Shown here one piece after another: positions 14,736 to 29,735 of a DNA stretch of 64,000 nt. This DNA is from Cacajao melanocephalus (lineage: Eukaryota > Chordata > Mammalia > Primates > Pitheciidae), in assembly GCA_963573385.1 (NCBI GenBank), contig CAUYLG010070618.1:1-64000 (forward strand). Direction: 5' to 3'. The first letter of the stretch is position 1. Every line of letters begins with the position of its first letter. The translations under genes and the position numbers were made by a program. The notes beneath the pieces were generated by a model, which saw only the letters and a program-made list of their open reading frames with translations, did not search any database and had not been told where the DNA came from.

Positions 14736-15399
14736 ATAAATAGAGAGAGAGATAGATTAATAGATATAGGTTAATTTCTGGGTATCTGATGGAGTTGAAT
14801 AAAAAAAGAAAGGATGGGACTTTCATTTGATGTTATACCAATTAAGCCTAAAATTTTATATGCTTAGTCTGATCATTCTCTTTAGAAGTGCGTTTTTCAC
14901 TCTTTCTAGAAAATGCATACATTTTCAATTTTCTGACACCTTGATAATCTAGAATTGATAACATATAAGGAAGGAGTAGGGTCCATCATTACATACGTAC
15001 ATGACCTAAAATTTCTCTTACTGATTTGCTCCAAGAATGTGTTCATTAAACCTTCATTTCGAGATCTAAACAACTTTGCATACCTCTCACCTATCGGTTC
15101 CAAATCTCAAGCTGCCTTTTTAATTTTAATATTTTAATTCTATAATCATAAACTAAATAAATCTATATGCCATAACTTAATGTTGCCACTTAGATTATAA
15201 TTCATAGTAAGTTCTTTTGTACTCCAAGGTGGTGACCTCCTGAGTCCCTACCCATCAATAATAGGGCCTGCCTCCCAAACCCCAGTAGAGGGGTTAGATA
15301 TACCCCGATTTTATCAACTCTTTGCCTATCCCAAATCAACCACCAGGAACCACAGATTCTTTCTTGACAACTATCCTAGTTGCCTACTCTAGGCAATAT
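14736..15399. other. Unassigned intronic sequence
   Basis: A short GA/TA-rich tract (14738-14765) follows the L1. The rest shows no recognisable repeat or gene. Confidence 0.4.
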
Positions 15400-15545
15400 C
15401 TGAACTCCCATCCAGTTTGGGATTCTCCGTTTAATAGCTGTATGATGTTGGCACATCACTTAAACTCCCCTACTCTCAATGAACTAGAGAACAGAAAGTG
15501 TCATTTCTTCTCTTCCATCCTAACAGATCTGTTATGAAGACCAAT
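15400..15545 (+). mobile_element. MIR SINE (diverged)
   Basis: 'tccagtttgggattctccg', 'aatagctgtatgatgttggc', 'catcacttaaactcccctac' and a 3' 'gatctgttatgaagaccaat' track the MIR consensus (tRNA-derived part, then CORE). Confidence 0.55.
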
Positions 15546-15849
15546 GGACATGGCAGCTGTTTATGGGTCACCATTTTGAAAAATTAAATGAATTTTTAAC
15601 AAAAGTTATGACATTTACATTCAATCATTTTACCTAGTAAATCCTTTAAAAATTTATTCTTTATTTTTAAAAAATACAGCCATATAGATTTATAGGGAAA
15701 TTGAACCAGGAAAACAAATATAGGAAAGAGGCAATGAAGTTTCAGAATGATTTAAAATAAAACCCATGTGAGTAGTAAGGGCAAAGTTCTCAGATGTGTC
15801 ACTATTAAGTTATTGAGAAAGGTAGAACGATTTTCTAACTAATCTCTAT

Positions 15850-16000
15850 TAAATCTATACTTATAGTTATCAACATAATAACAATTAACACTTATATAGT
15901 ACGTATCCTATGCCACTCTGTGATCTAAGTGCTTTGCATACATTACGTACATTTCACCCTCTATCACCAAGACATCCTTCAGTTAAGTAATTTCAACATG
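15850..16000 (-). mobile_element. MIR SINE
   Basis: 'acaattaacacttatatagt', 'cctatgccactctgtgatct' and 'aagtgctttgcatacattac' reproduce the antisense MIR CORE and 3' region. Confidence 0.7.
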
Positions 16001-17250
<1,250 letters not shown>

Positions 17251-17267
17251 CACTTGGCACAGTTTTA

Positions 17268-18094
17268 GATTGAGGTAAATATTAATCTAGGGTCCGCTTA
17301 GATTCCTGTGGACAGACAGAGAAGATATACAATGTTAGGATTCTTAGCTAACAAGGGATACTGCCAAATAATAAAATATTAATTCTATTACTTTGTATGC
17401 AGATATGTGAGAACTAGAAGCAATTACCCTGACTCTAATTGCTTCATAGATGAATACAATTATGATGTTACACTCATTCTGTCTGTATTCTCAGTATAAA
17501 ATAACATCCACATAAGACAGTCAGAAATTTCATTTAAAAGTAAACCTTACCAATGTGAAATATATTAAGGCAATAAACCAAGAGATTAAACTTTCATAAA
17601 CAGTAAGAGCTCATTGTTTTGTAAATGAGTGTATAATAATATCTTTGCAGCTCAAATGAAACCATAAAACTGACTGGGGGCCTCACTTTTTTCAGCAAAC
17701 TTTTGATTTATCTTTTTAATCTGTTCTTAGCATTGTATACCAATTAAACACTGGAAATGGGCTTTACACTTCTTACCACACTGCTCTTCTCCCATTTCAC
17801 TTCTGTCATTTCTTTTATAATGACAAGCAATTTAGAGGAACAAGAAACAATTAGAATGTAAGTAGCTCCTGCTGTTACAGGTGTTCTCCACTAATGAATA
17901 AAAATGACTGGGATTATAGAAAGGTGAGAATTCAGGAAAGATCTCTTTGGGGCGTTACAAGGTTTAAAGATTTGTGGACAAAATTCGGAAAGTAAGCACA
18001 GATTCCAAAGTCATAGTTATATCGGGGGAATTTGATAAAGTCTGAGTTGGTTGTTGAAAGTGCCATATATGGAGGCTGGCCAAATGAAATTGTC
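17268..18094. other. Unassigned intronic sequence
   Basis: Nothing recognised. Confidence 0.4.
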
Positions 18095-18252
18095 CGTAGT
18101 TTTAGCGGGCATCAGAAGTGTGTGATGTACCTGACCCAGAGTTACTGATTCAGAAGAACTGGCATGAAGCCAAGAACTTACATTCCAACAAGTTTCCAGG
18201 TGATTCTGAACCCACTGATCCAGAGACCATACTTTGAGAGCCACTAGTCTAA
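18095..18252 (+). mobile_element. MER5A/B-type hAT-Charlie MITE
   Basis: 'ttagcgggcatcagaagtg', 'cagagttactgattcagaag', 'acaagtttccaggtgattc' and 'accatactttgagagccact' follow the MER5 consensus end to end. Confidence 0.85.
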
Positions 18253-18394
18253 CAGAGGCCAATGATTTTTGCATTCTTTCTGTCCACTTCCTCTTGGAAA
18301 ACACTCAAAATGCTTCACAGAAACAGTCCAAGGGTATGATCGTATGACAGTGGCGTATGGTAGACTAAGCTAGGGTAGTAGGTAGTAGTAGACT

Positions 18395-18525
18395 TACTTG
18401 CGATAAATAAATTCACAGATAATCAAATGTCTTACAAAAGGTTATATAGTTGAATATGCTGGAAACCCAAGACTATTTCCCTTCTAATTCAGTGCCGTGC
18501 TCTCTTCAGTAATCTGTGTCCACGA
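18395..18525 (-). mobile_element. MIR SINE remnant
   Basis: 'aggttatatagttgaatatg', 'ctggaaacccaagactattt' and 'cagtgccgtgctctcttcag' resemble the antisense tRNA-derived part of MIR. Confidence 0.55.
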
Positions 18526-19317
18526 CAAAGAAGTTTCTGGGACATTGGTCACTCCCCTAAAGGCAACAGTTTAAGGAGTTATAATTTTGTTTTCAATTAT
18601 GAGTCTGGCTTAATGAAGAGCAGATGGGTGACTTAGACAACATGGTAGTTATGGAATTAAATAGGCCACTTAGACTTTACTTTCCTGAGTCACCCCAGAG
18701 TCTATATAATACAAAGGGGCCCAATAATTTCTTAATTATAAAACCTCAGTTCTAAACGTTAACAATTTACTCGGCAAAGACTAGATTCTTTTAGGTTCAT
18801 GAGATAGTAATTACTGTATACCCATATAGCTCTATCTATAGGTTGTAAAAACAACTTTAAAAATTAGAACATTTTCATCCTATTCTGAATATCACACAAA
18901 GTATATTTCTTGTAAAGATCACACGTGTTGTTCCTTATCTAAAGACTCCAAGTGCTAATACTACAGGGATACACAAAGGAAAAGGGGAAAAATATGTAAA
19001 TTGTTAAGAATCAGTCTCATCTTTAAGCTAAGTAGATAATAACTCCTCTCTCTGTATGATATGATTTCAGCAAAGGTCTTTTATCCTCAACATTTCTCTT
19101 CCAAATAACCTGTTGGATAACCTAAATTTCCTTTAATGTGAGCTGAAATATCTCAGTCAATTCTTAAAAATTTAGTTCCTGTCAAAAAGTACAAATCCCA
19201 GCTACTGTGACAGACTTTGAACTTTATAGTCTTAATATGAAGGGCATGTAATTAAAGAGAGAACTCCTGTGGAACGCAAGTTTATTCCAGAAGGTATGAG
19301 GGAGGATGAATTCACTC
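18526..19317. other. Unassigned intronic sequence
   Basis: Nothing recognised. Confidence 0.4.
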
Positions 19318-19690
19318 TACAGATAATTATTGAGTACGTACTGTGTTTCAGACTCTCTTTTTGGGGAACTTGAGCTAGATCAGAACAAAACCAACCAACC
19401 AAAGATCAGATCCTTATTTTAAGCTTCTTGTTTGGGGAGCATGTGTGGGGATAACCCGTAAACAGCAAGATAGTTTTAGGGAGCTGAGAGTGGAAACAAG
19501 GAGATAGTCAGGAAACAGAGTTGTAAGGCAGGAGAAGGGTGGTGGTGGCTCCATCAGAAGGGGTGGCTGTGGACTTAGTGAACGGTGGTTGAATTCTGTA
19601 CATGTTTTAAAAGCATCAACACAGGATTTATCAATGCATAGAACAGGTGCTGTGAGAGCAAGAGAATAGGAGGGAAAGTGAAGACAAGAG
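19318..19690 (-). mobile_element. L2 LINE fragment
   Basis: 'taattattgagtacgtactg' marks the antisense L2 3' end. Further in, 'gaaacaaggagatagtcagg', 'agaagggtggtggtggct' and 'gtgctgtgagagcaagagaa' match the antisense of the upstream L2 body, with internal deletions. Confidence 0.65.
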
Positions 19691-21849
19691 AAAGTAGAAA
19701 TCTATTTATTTAAAAAGAACAACAGGTTGTATTGATTTACTTTAGGTCTTGCAACTCTTTGGAAAACTATCAGTCTTGTAACTACCTGGCAAATACATCT
19801 CTCCCTTCTTTCCACTCCTCATATCTAAATAAACTGGATTCTCAGCCAAGTCAGATGGCTACCTTCCTTGCCCTGCAAATAAAGGATAGAGTTCCCAGGA
19901 TCAGTGACCATATACATTTTCATTTATAGTATCGTGAATCAGGAAGAAGAGACGTTTACAAAATGTGATTCGTGGGTTAATTTTCTTCACTTCAGTTAAG
20001 ACTTTCTTTAAATTCAATTCATATAGTGAAAGGCTCTTGTTTCAAATCTTAGGATATTAAGGGCCATGATGTGAAATGTGGGTGTCTGGCTCTTTCCAAC
20101 TCTAGGGTATAATTTAAAATACGGTGTCATTGATGTCTCTCATTCACAAGCAAGACACCCTTCCTCCCTAAATGAGGTACCTTTGGCAGCCACTTCTTGT
20201 CCCCCATCAAGGTTTCTCTGGTTGTTTCTGGCTGAATCTGGAACATTTGCACATATGTGCCCACTACCACTTCTCTATTTCTGCCCTGCTCTATAGCCTT
20301 TATTGCCATTTACTAGTCCTGTGCAGGAGGCAACTGACAGCTACCACCACAGTCCACTGACTCTGTGGGTTTGCTGCTTGGCTGCCTGGATTCTGTTTTC
20401 TGGTGTTTCCAGTACTCTATACTTTCTAGGTAGTAACTGAAGTGGTATTCCCCTGGTCATTACTGCACTGGGGCCCCACTGTGTGTGTTTAGTTGGGACC
20501 TTTAACTTAGAAGCCCAGTTTTGTACCTGGACCCAGAGAAGTTTCAAGTAAATAAGAACTGCTCAACTTTAATTTACATCCCTTGCTCTTCCTTGACCTC
20601 AGATCTCTTCCATGGGGAAAGACTCAGCATAGACACTATGCTGGCCAAAGTTTCTTGCTTTTCTCAGACACCCATCCACAAAACTTTGTTCTTAAAGAAA
20701 GCTCCCCCAGCTCCTCCTTCCCCATGCCTGTTGTCTCAGGCTGGTGGCCCACCAGTGTTTTAATCAGACACAATCTAACTCTGAATCCCTGTTTAGGCTC
20801 AGCTGACATGTCTAATTTTGTCTTAAGAAAAAAAAAGAACTTTGTTATAGAAACAGCTTCAGACGATTTGGAAAGCATTCAGGAGTCAATAGCTACATTG
20901 AGTCCATTTCACTATATTGTCATCTGGCCACCTTTCTATCACTTTTCTAAATGAAATAGAGCATCCACAGTGTTGTGTTGTAGGTCGTCTTAGATTTCTA
21001 CACAAACCCAAATGGAATAATAGAGGTTCAAGCATGTGATGACTTAAAATAGACTTGAAGTGGTTTCAATCCTGGCTTTAAGGTCGCTTTTGCTGGAACA
21101 TGACTATTGTTTGTTTTTTAGGAGGCCCATTGACCATATGGCTGGCTTTGAAATTCAGATGAAAGGGATGACATTTTCTTGTGGGAGAGCTAAACTAGTT
21201 GATAAATTGTTATTGTGTTACCTTTCAAGCTATGGCCCGAAATTAAACCACAAAAAGAGGGCATTAAAGAAATGTGATAGATCTGATTCACCTCTTAAAA
21301 GTAAAGAAATTCAGAATTAATGCCCAAAGTCCAAAGCCAAGTGTGCAATATTAAGTATTGTGGAATATTTTGCTCTTGGGGAAAACTTTAGCTGATGCTT
21401 GGATCTGCAAAATATCACAGGAGGATATATAACAAAAGCCACAGTTTGCTTTAAGTTTTTATTCATCTTATATAGAAACATGTATATTTTCTTACATACT
21501 TTCAATAAGAAGGGTTTATAATCAGTTTGCTTAATGTTGATTTATCTTCACATATCTGAACCTGACTGCATGATCATATTCAAACCATTTCAGAAGAAAT
21601 GCTTCCTCTTTCCATGAGCAGTGATTTATGTATTTGACTTTGAAGTCAGCAACTGTGTAGCACTTAATGCTAAATCAAATGCAACATCAAATTACCTTGT
21701 ATTCATTTAAGTGAATTTGCAGATTTACAGCGATGGGCACAGATTCAGGAAACTGGGGAAAGGACAGTCACCCCAGATGATTGTACAGAAGGAAAATGAA
21801 GTAAATATCTAGCAATTAATTACTTAAGAGGTTAAGGTCTGTTCTTGAA
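19691..21849. other. Unassigned intronic sequence
   Basis: 2.2 kb with no Alu. Several 60-120-codon frames on both strands (for example 20583-20954) overlap one another and show no domain or codon pattern, so I treat them as chance. Confidence 0.4.
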
Positions 21850-22170
21850 AAGAGTCAGGAGCAATTTATTCCACAATCAATTTGCAAGCACCCGGAGTGT
21901 AACAAAGTGGCAGGGAACATGGACTGCTCAAAAACAAGCCATGCCCAACAAAACTAATTTCCCTCTTTGACAGAGCGATTGATCTTATAGACTGAAAGAT
22001 CTGCTGATTACAGCCCGGTTGGATCTTTGCATCATTGTCAGTGCTATTTCACATGGAATGGTCATTGACAAGCTTGCAAAAAATGGGTTGGGTAGAGTCA
22101 TAATAAAGTATCTATTGAACTGGTTAAGAAACTGTTCTTAGATTTGGTCAGTAACTATGTAAGAACAAGG
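21850..22170 (+). mobile_element. Ancient CR1/L3-like LINE remnant (reverse-transcriptase region)
   Basis: In order it carries 'ccacaatcaatttgcaagca', 'gaacatggactgctcaaaaa', 'caagccatgcccaacaaaac', 'ccctctttgacag', then a degraded fingers/palm region and 'tggtcattgacaagcttgca', 'tgggttgggtagagtcataa', 'attgaactggttaagaaact'. These track the RT-coding part of the old CR1-clade LINEs (motifs like NLISFFDR and WIHNWL). Reading frame lost; the YLDFSKAFD core is unrecognisable. The exact family (L3, CR1_Mam or other) is not assigned. Confidence 0.6.
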
Positions 22171-22710
22171 TCTTGGTTACTTAGACATTCCCCACAAGCA
22201 TCACTGTGGATCTTTTTTTTTTTTTCTAACAAATGGTTTCATGAGAGAACGCAAAGCGTAGTCATGGGGATGTGAGGCAGAGTCAGCGTTGTTAGAGGCT
22301 CTTTGCCAGAATTTCTGAAAAAAGATTGAGAATGCAAAGTTATTTGAACAAATTAAAATTATGATATAAATTAATTGAGAAGGAATTGCTGGGTGATTAA
22401 TACTAAAAAATGTGTGTAAGGAAACAAAAAGAAACCCATTAAATCCCACACATGCAAAATGTGAAAATAAAGCTGCTCTGTGCACATCAGTATCACCTAC
22501 TTTCCCCTGCCTTTCCTATTGCATCTCTACCCTGCAACCACACTTCATGTTGTAAGAGAAGGATATCAGGCACATCTGAGCTGACCTTGGCAGCAACATA
22601 TATCAACCATGTCATTTGATTACCGAGAAGGGAAAGCCATTTTATACATTCAGTGAAGTGATGTTACATTTAGATCTTAGTCACTGAAAGACCATGGAGA
22701 CAGAGATCTG
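22171..22710. other. Unassigned intronic sequence
   Basis: Includes a 13-base T run at 22213-22225 with no identifiable retroposon attached. The antisense frame at 22201-22485 has no recognisable content. Confidence 0.4.
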
Positions 22711-23004
22711 GGCTGGGTGCGGTGGATCCCTGTAATCCCAGCACTGTGGAAGGCTGAGTTGGGCAGATCTTGAGGTCAGGAGATCGAGACTAGCCTGGCC
22801 AACATGGTGAAACCCTGTTTCTACTAAAAATACAAATATTCGCCAGGTGTGGTGGCAGGCACCTGTAATCCCAGCTACTCAGGAGGCTGAGGCAGGAGAA
22901 TTGCTTGAACCTAGGAGGTGGAGGTTACAGTAAGCCAAGATCATGCCACTGCACTCTCCTGGGTGACAGAGTGACACTCTGTCTCAAAAAAAAAAAAAAA
23001 AAAA
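22711..23004 (+). mobile_element. Alu SINE
   Basis: Sense Alu from 'ggctgggtgcggtgg' through 'cactctcctgggtgacagag' to a 19-base A tail (22986-23004). Relatively well preserved; a small deletion affects the 'ctccagcctggg' motif. Confidence 0.96.
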
Positions 23005-23327
23005 TCTGATAATGACACAGTAGCCCACGTATAGGGGAGGGTGGTTGATCAACTCCAAAGAGAGTGAAGGATATACAGTTTTTACAATAATATGTTTCAT
23101 TTCCATTAAATTTTTCTAATCAAGGATATGACATAACTAACACATTCATCTACTTTTGTTACCAAGTGGAATTTTCTAGCTTCTCTTAATAAAAATACTT
23201 CAGAACACCCCATTTGACTGATATGCTGAGAAAAGTAATGTTCATCTTTTAGATGACATGATATCTTCTAAATGGATAACAATGACCAAAGGTGTTTGTT
23301 ATTAGCAAGTGTTTTATTCTTGAGAAA
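23005..23327. other. Unassigned intronic sequence
   Basis: Nothing recognised. Confidence 0.4.
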
Positions 23328-23480
23328 CTAATAATAACTGGTAAATATATAGTGCTTACTATGTGCTGTGCCACATACTCTCCTAATTACTTGATGTACT
23401 TCATGTCATTTTCACAATACTCTATCAGGAAGGGACTATTACTAGTTGCATTTTAGAGATGAGAAAACAGGTCAAGAGTA
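23328..23480 (-). mobile_element. MIR SINE
   Basis: 'tagtgcttactatgtgctgt', 'tgtcattttcacaatactct', 'gaagggactattactagttg' and 'cattttagagatgagaaaac' follow the antisense MIR consensus closely. Confidence 0.88.
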
Positions 23481-24751
23481 CTGGTATATGCCTATCTCTC
23501 AAAGTTTGGTAAAACCAAGAGAATCAGGATTGTCAGTAATTGTCAATAATGTATCATTCCACTTACGTTGTGATATGTAAATATTCCTGTTCAGAGACTG
23601 TATTTGGGCATCCATCTCTCCTCTTCTACAGGACTGCTTTAGCTATTTAACACCACTGTGAGCTGACATTTCCCCTGCACAGGAAAAGTAGTATATAGTT
23701 TGGTAGTTCCTGTATCTCAGTAAAAGAGAATTATTTTAACCTCTTAAAATCTGTATTACCAGATAAATGAAAAAAAAATTGAAGGACTGTTCCACACGTT
23801 TTTAAAAGTAAACATCTTTAAAGGAATTTAATTAACGTTTTCTAATTTTTCATAACTTCTTTGGATAATGTAATCTCATATTTATTTGTAATGAGAATTT
23901 GCTTTAGATGTTTTTCCAGCTGTGATATTGAAATGAAATAGCAAAAGAGCCCTGCTAAATATTTCATCTTAAAGAGACAATTCATTAGAATTGTTTTATT
24001 TTAAAAGCCTTATTTAACTAGTAAAAAATAGTAGGGATAATTAATTGTGATTGATTTAAGAATATCTTGATTGGAATGGGAAGACTATGATATTTAAAAT
24101 AAAGTATTGGTAACCACCAAGTTTTCTTTTAATGAAGGGGTATTTAGTTTATAAAGAGCTTTTTACAATTTAGATATGTGTCATATATAACTTTAATTTT
24201 CTCACTTTATAATACAGTTTATCAAGTATATATCTTTTTTTTTAAAAAAATGAACAAAACTTTTATACTACCTTACAAAAGAGCCTTAATCACCTAAGGA
24301 ACAAAATGAATCATAAAGATGATGATATGTATATCATCAATATCATGTACAGTGGTATATAATTATTAATGTTCTTCAGATTTAATGTTTCATCTTTTAT
24401 AATAGTTTTGCCAGTGGTATCTTATAGGTGACTAACACGTTCTGGATGTGTTCTTAACATGAAACTGGTTTTGGTTTTTCTTTTCTATTTTCCTATTAGG
24501 AGGTATCTGCAGGCTTGTATGTGGCAGAAGGTAATTTAAAATGACAAGAAGTTAGTGGACAGGAGAAATACATGGAACCTTTTGTTGAGGATTACTTACT
24601 GCTGTTTGAGGAATCGCCTTTATTCCTGGTCCTTCACTTCATATTTATACAGTGCTTATTCTAGATTTATGCCATTAACAAATATTATTTGACACATTTC
24701 TAGAAAAATGTTAAGCAGTTATCCACAAAGTATTTTTAAAAGCACATGTTT
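23481..24751. other. Unassigned intronic sequence
   Basis: Strongly AT-rich; no repeat or gene recognised. Confidence 0.4.
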
Positions 24752-27149
<2,398 letters not shown>

Positions 27150-27260
27150 GAGTGAAGAGACCCAAATTCTATTCCATGCTACATTGTTGTTACATTCTGT
27201 GATTTTGAGTAAATTACTCAATTACCTTATGCCCTTGATTCTTGGATTCTCCATTGTAGA
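27150..27260 (+). mobile_element. MIR SINE remnant
   Basis: 'cccaaattctattccatgc', 'ttctgtgattttgagtaaat' and 'tactcaattaccttatgccc' parallel the MIR tRNA-derived region. Confidence 0.6.
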
Positions 27261-27779
27261 TTCATTAGACAAAGTACTTCCTATGTTTTTAGATCCTTTA
27301 AGTTAAAATAATATTTGTTGATTTTTTTTCAGCTATGAAAATACTTTATAGCCATTTACTTAAATTTTCCATGTCTCTGTTTCCCCAAGTGTTTATTTTG
27401 GAAAATTAAACAATATACAGAAAAAAACCCACAAATAAACTATAATCTTGAACCTATTATAAATCATCATTATATATTTTCTTTTGACTACTCTTAATAA
27501 GCATATTTATAAATTATTTACAAAACTGGAATTGTATTGGCTATATACTTTTATGTCTTTTATTTCTATCTTAGCATTCTATTATGGCATTATGTCTTAT
27601 ATTAAAGGTGGATTTTACGTGAATCTGGTGAAGCTTATGTTTCAGGGACCTTCCCATTAATAGACCCTTTTGAAGACTCTGTACCTAATTCTGTCCACTC
27701 ATAATTATGTATAATATTTATTAAAGGGAGTCCTGTCAATTGCATCAGCATCAATCCTCATAGAATCTGGGTCTACCAC

Positions 27780-27985
27780 TGTAGCCACTAAACCTGGAGG
27801 AAGGCTGCCTGGATTTGGAATCCCCACTCCATCACCTTGGAAGTTACTTAAACTTTCTGTGCCGCTGTTTCTCTAAATGTAAGATGTTGATGATAATAAT
27901 AACTACCTCATAGGGCTGTTGACAAGATGAAATCGGTTCATATAAGAATCTCTTGGAACAGTAGCTGACGCATAGTGTTTGGTGT
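27780..27985 (+). mobile_element. MIR SINE, near full-length
   Basis: 'ggctgcctggatttggaatc', 'cttggaagttacttaaactt', 'gataataataactacctcat', 'agggctgttgacaagatgaa' and 'agctgacgcatagtgtttgg' give the complete MIR order. Confidence 0.88.
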
Positions 27986-28279
27986 TCGCTTTTAAATAAT
28001 CTTTGAAAAGAATTATAAACATAACAGTATTTTGCAGTGTAGATTTATCCTTCTTGTGAGATTTTCAAATCATTTCTCATTTAAGCTGATACAAATAATA
28101 ATGGGATGGATATCTTTGTACACAAATATTTGACCTTATCTTTATAATTGAACTCTTTCCTTTTATTAGTGTTATTTTCTATTGAAGCATCCTTCATGTC
28201 ACTATTTCTTTAAAAAATAATTTGGCAATAATTATCAAAGAGGTTAAAACTTAATATTTTTAAAAATATAAGCAGTTTA
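27986..28279. other. Unassigned, possibly an old unnamed repeat
   Basis: AT-rich sequence whose texture ('gatggatatctttgtacaca') recalls old DNA-transposon-derived repeats, but I cannot place it. Confidence 0.3.
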
Positions 28280-28280
28280 G

Positions 28281-28566
28281 ACTGGGTGCAGTGGCTCATG
28301 CCGGTACTCTTAGCACTCTGAGAGTCCGAGGTGGGCAGATGACTTGAACTCAGGAATTCCAGATCAGCCTGGGCAACAAGGTAAAACCCCATCTCTGCAA
28401 AACATACAAAAATTAGCCCAGTGTGGTGGCGTGTGCCTGTGGTCCCGGCTACCCAGGAGGCTGAGGTGAGAGGATCCTGTGAGCCTCTGGAGGGGAAAGT
28501 TGCACAAAGCCAAGATGGTGCCACTGTACTTCAGCCTGGGTGACAGAGTGAGACCCTGTCTTAAAA
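28281..28566 (+). mobile_element. Alu SINE, old
   Basis: Sense Alu: 'actgggtgcagtggctcatg', right arm 'gtggtcccggctacccagga' and 'cttcagcctgggtgacagag'. Highly diverged; its tail has become the adjacent TA/TG microsatellite. Confidence 0.93.
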
Positions 28567-28775
28567 TATATATGTGTGTGTGTATGTGTATATATGATAC
28601 CTACAATATCTACTATAGATATAACTTATTATACCTATAATATAAATATATGTTTTCTTTTATATAAAATATAAATATAACTCATATTATAGATATATAT
28701 TGTATATAATTTATATGTTTATATAACATGTATTTGTATATTATATATAATAATTTATATATATATACACACATA
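28567..28775. repeat. AT-rich microsatellite grown from the Alu tail
   Basis: Begins (TA)n/(TG)n immediately after the Alu and degenerates into about 200 bp of TATA/ATAT-rich sequence, ending near a short TATATACACACA run. Confidence 0.85.
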
Positions 28776-29569
28776 GTTTAAAACAACTCAGAAATGAAAA
28801 GTGGGATGTAGTAGAATATACAAAAATATTACTTTTCAATTTCTTTTTATAAACTCTCATAATGCTCTACTTACATTTGCTTTTATTTAGTCAACTGTGG
28901 AACAAGGTAAATTTTTTATTCTGTGAATTTTCATGTTATCTGTATTGCCAGTTTTTGATGGACCAGAAAGATACACCTAAAAATTTAGCTTTAAATTAGG
29001 ATGTAATATTTTTACAAAAATTTTTATACGTAATTGTGCTTTTACAACTCAGTATTTGTCAATACATTTAGTTTTTGTTGTCTATGTTACGTGCTTAAAT
29101 GCACCCTAGGTGGGCCGTGACTGACAGTCCTTTTTCCCTGGTCATTAATTAGCTGGGGGATTATCAAGCCCTGGTCTTTACTCTTCCCATGCTATACGTG
29201 TCCTTCGCTCATCATGGGACAAGCCTGTTGTCCTGTAATTGATGTAGGCAGAGGGAGACTTGAGAAAAAGTGCAAGATGCTGGCAAAGAGAAAAGTGATG
29301 GAGGAGAAAGGAAAAAATACCAGCACATTCTGATCTTCAGAAGCACTGCTCTCATCCTCACATACTCTTGATATTCTTTAATCAATGAAATTCTCTCTTC
29401 TCAAGATGAGAATACTGGCTGTCTGCAGGGAGTAAAGAGAAGGGAAAGGAAATGAAGGACAGAATAGAATTGGGGTTTTTCATGATGTATAACATGGCTT
29501 CATCCCCATTTCTCCTTCCACTGCCCATGTAACCAGCATCATAGATCAGCTAAAATCAATTAGAATGAA
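28776..29569. other. Unassigned intronic sequence
   Basis: No gene or repeat recognised; 29100-29560 is less AT-rich than its flanks. Confidence 0.4.
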
Positions 29570-29735
29570 GAGCTGCTGTGATTTCGATCTCGGCTGCACA
29601 TTGGGATCGCCTGGGGAGCTTGAAGATACACCAGTACCTAGATCCCACTCCCAGAGAAAATGAATGCAACCTGGCCATCAAGATTTTTTAAAGTTATTTT
29701 AATGGGCAGCCTAGGTTGAAAACCACTGAGTTGTG
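29570..29735 (+). mobile_element. MER5/MER20-type hAT-Charlie MITE
   Basis: 'ggctgcacattgggatcgcc', 'tggggagcttgaagatacac', 'tagatcccactcccagag' and a terminal 'ggttgaaaaccactgag' show inverted-terminal-repeat-bounded MITE organisation. These ends are nearly symmetric, so the orientation is uncertain. Confidence 0.75.

Noticed and set aside
20583..20954. 123-codon + strand frame overlapping several others
   Set aside because: Overlapping frames on both strands, no motif, no splice or polyadenylation context; taken as chance.
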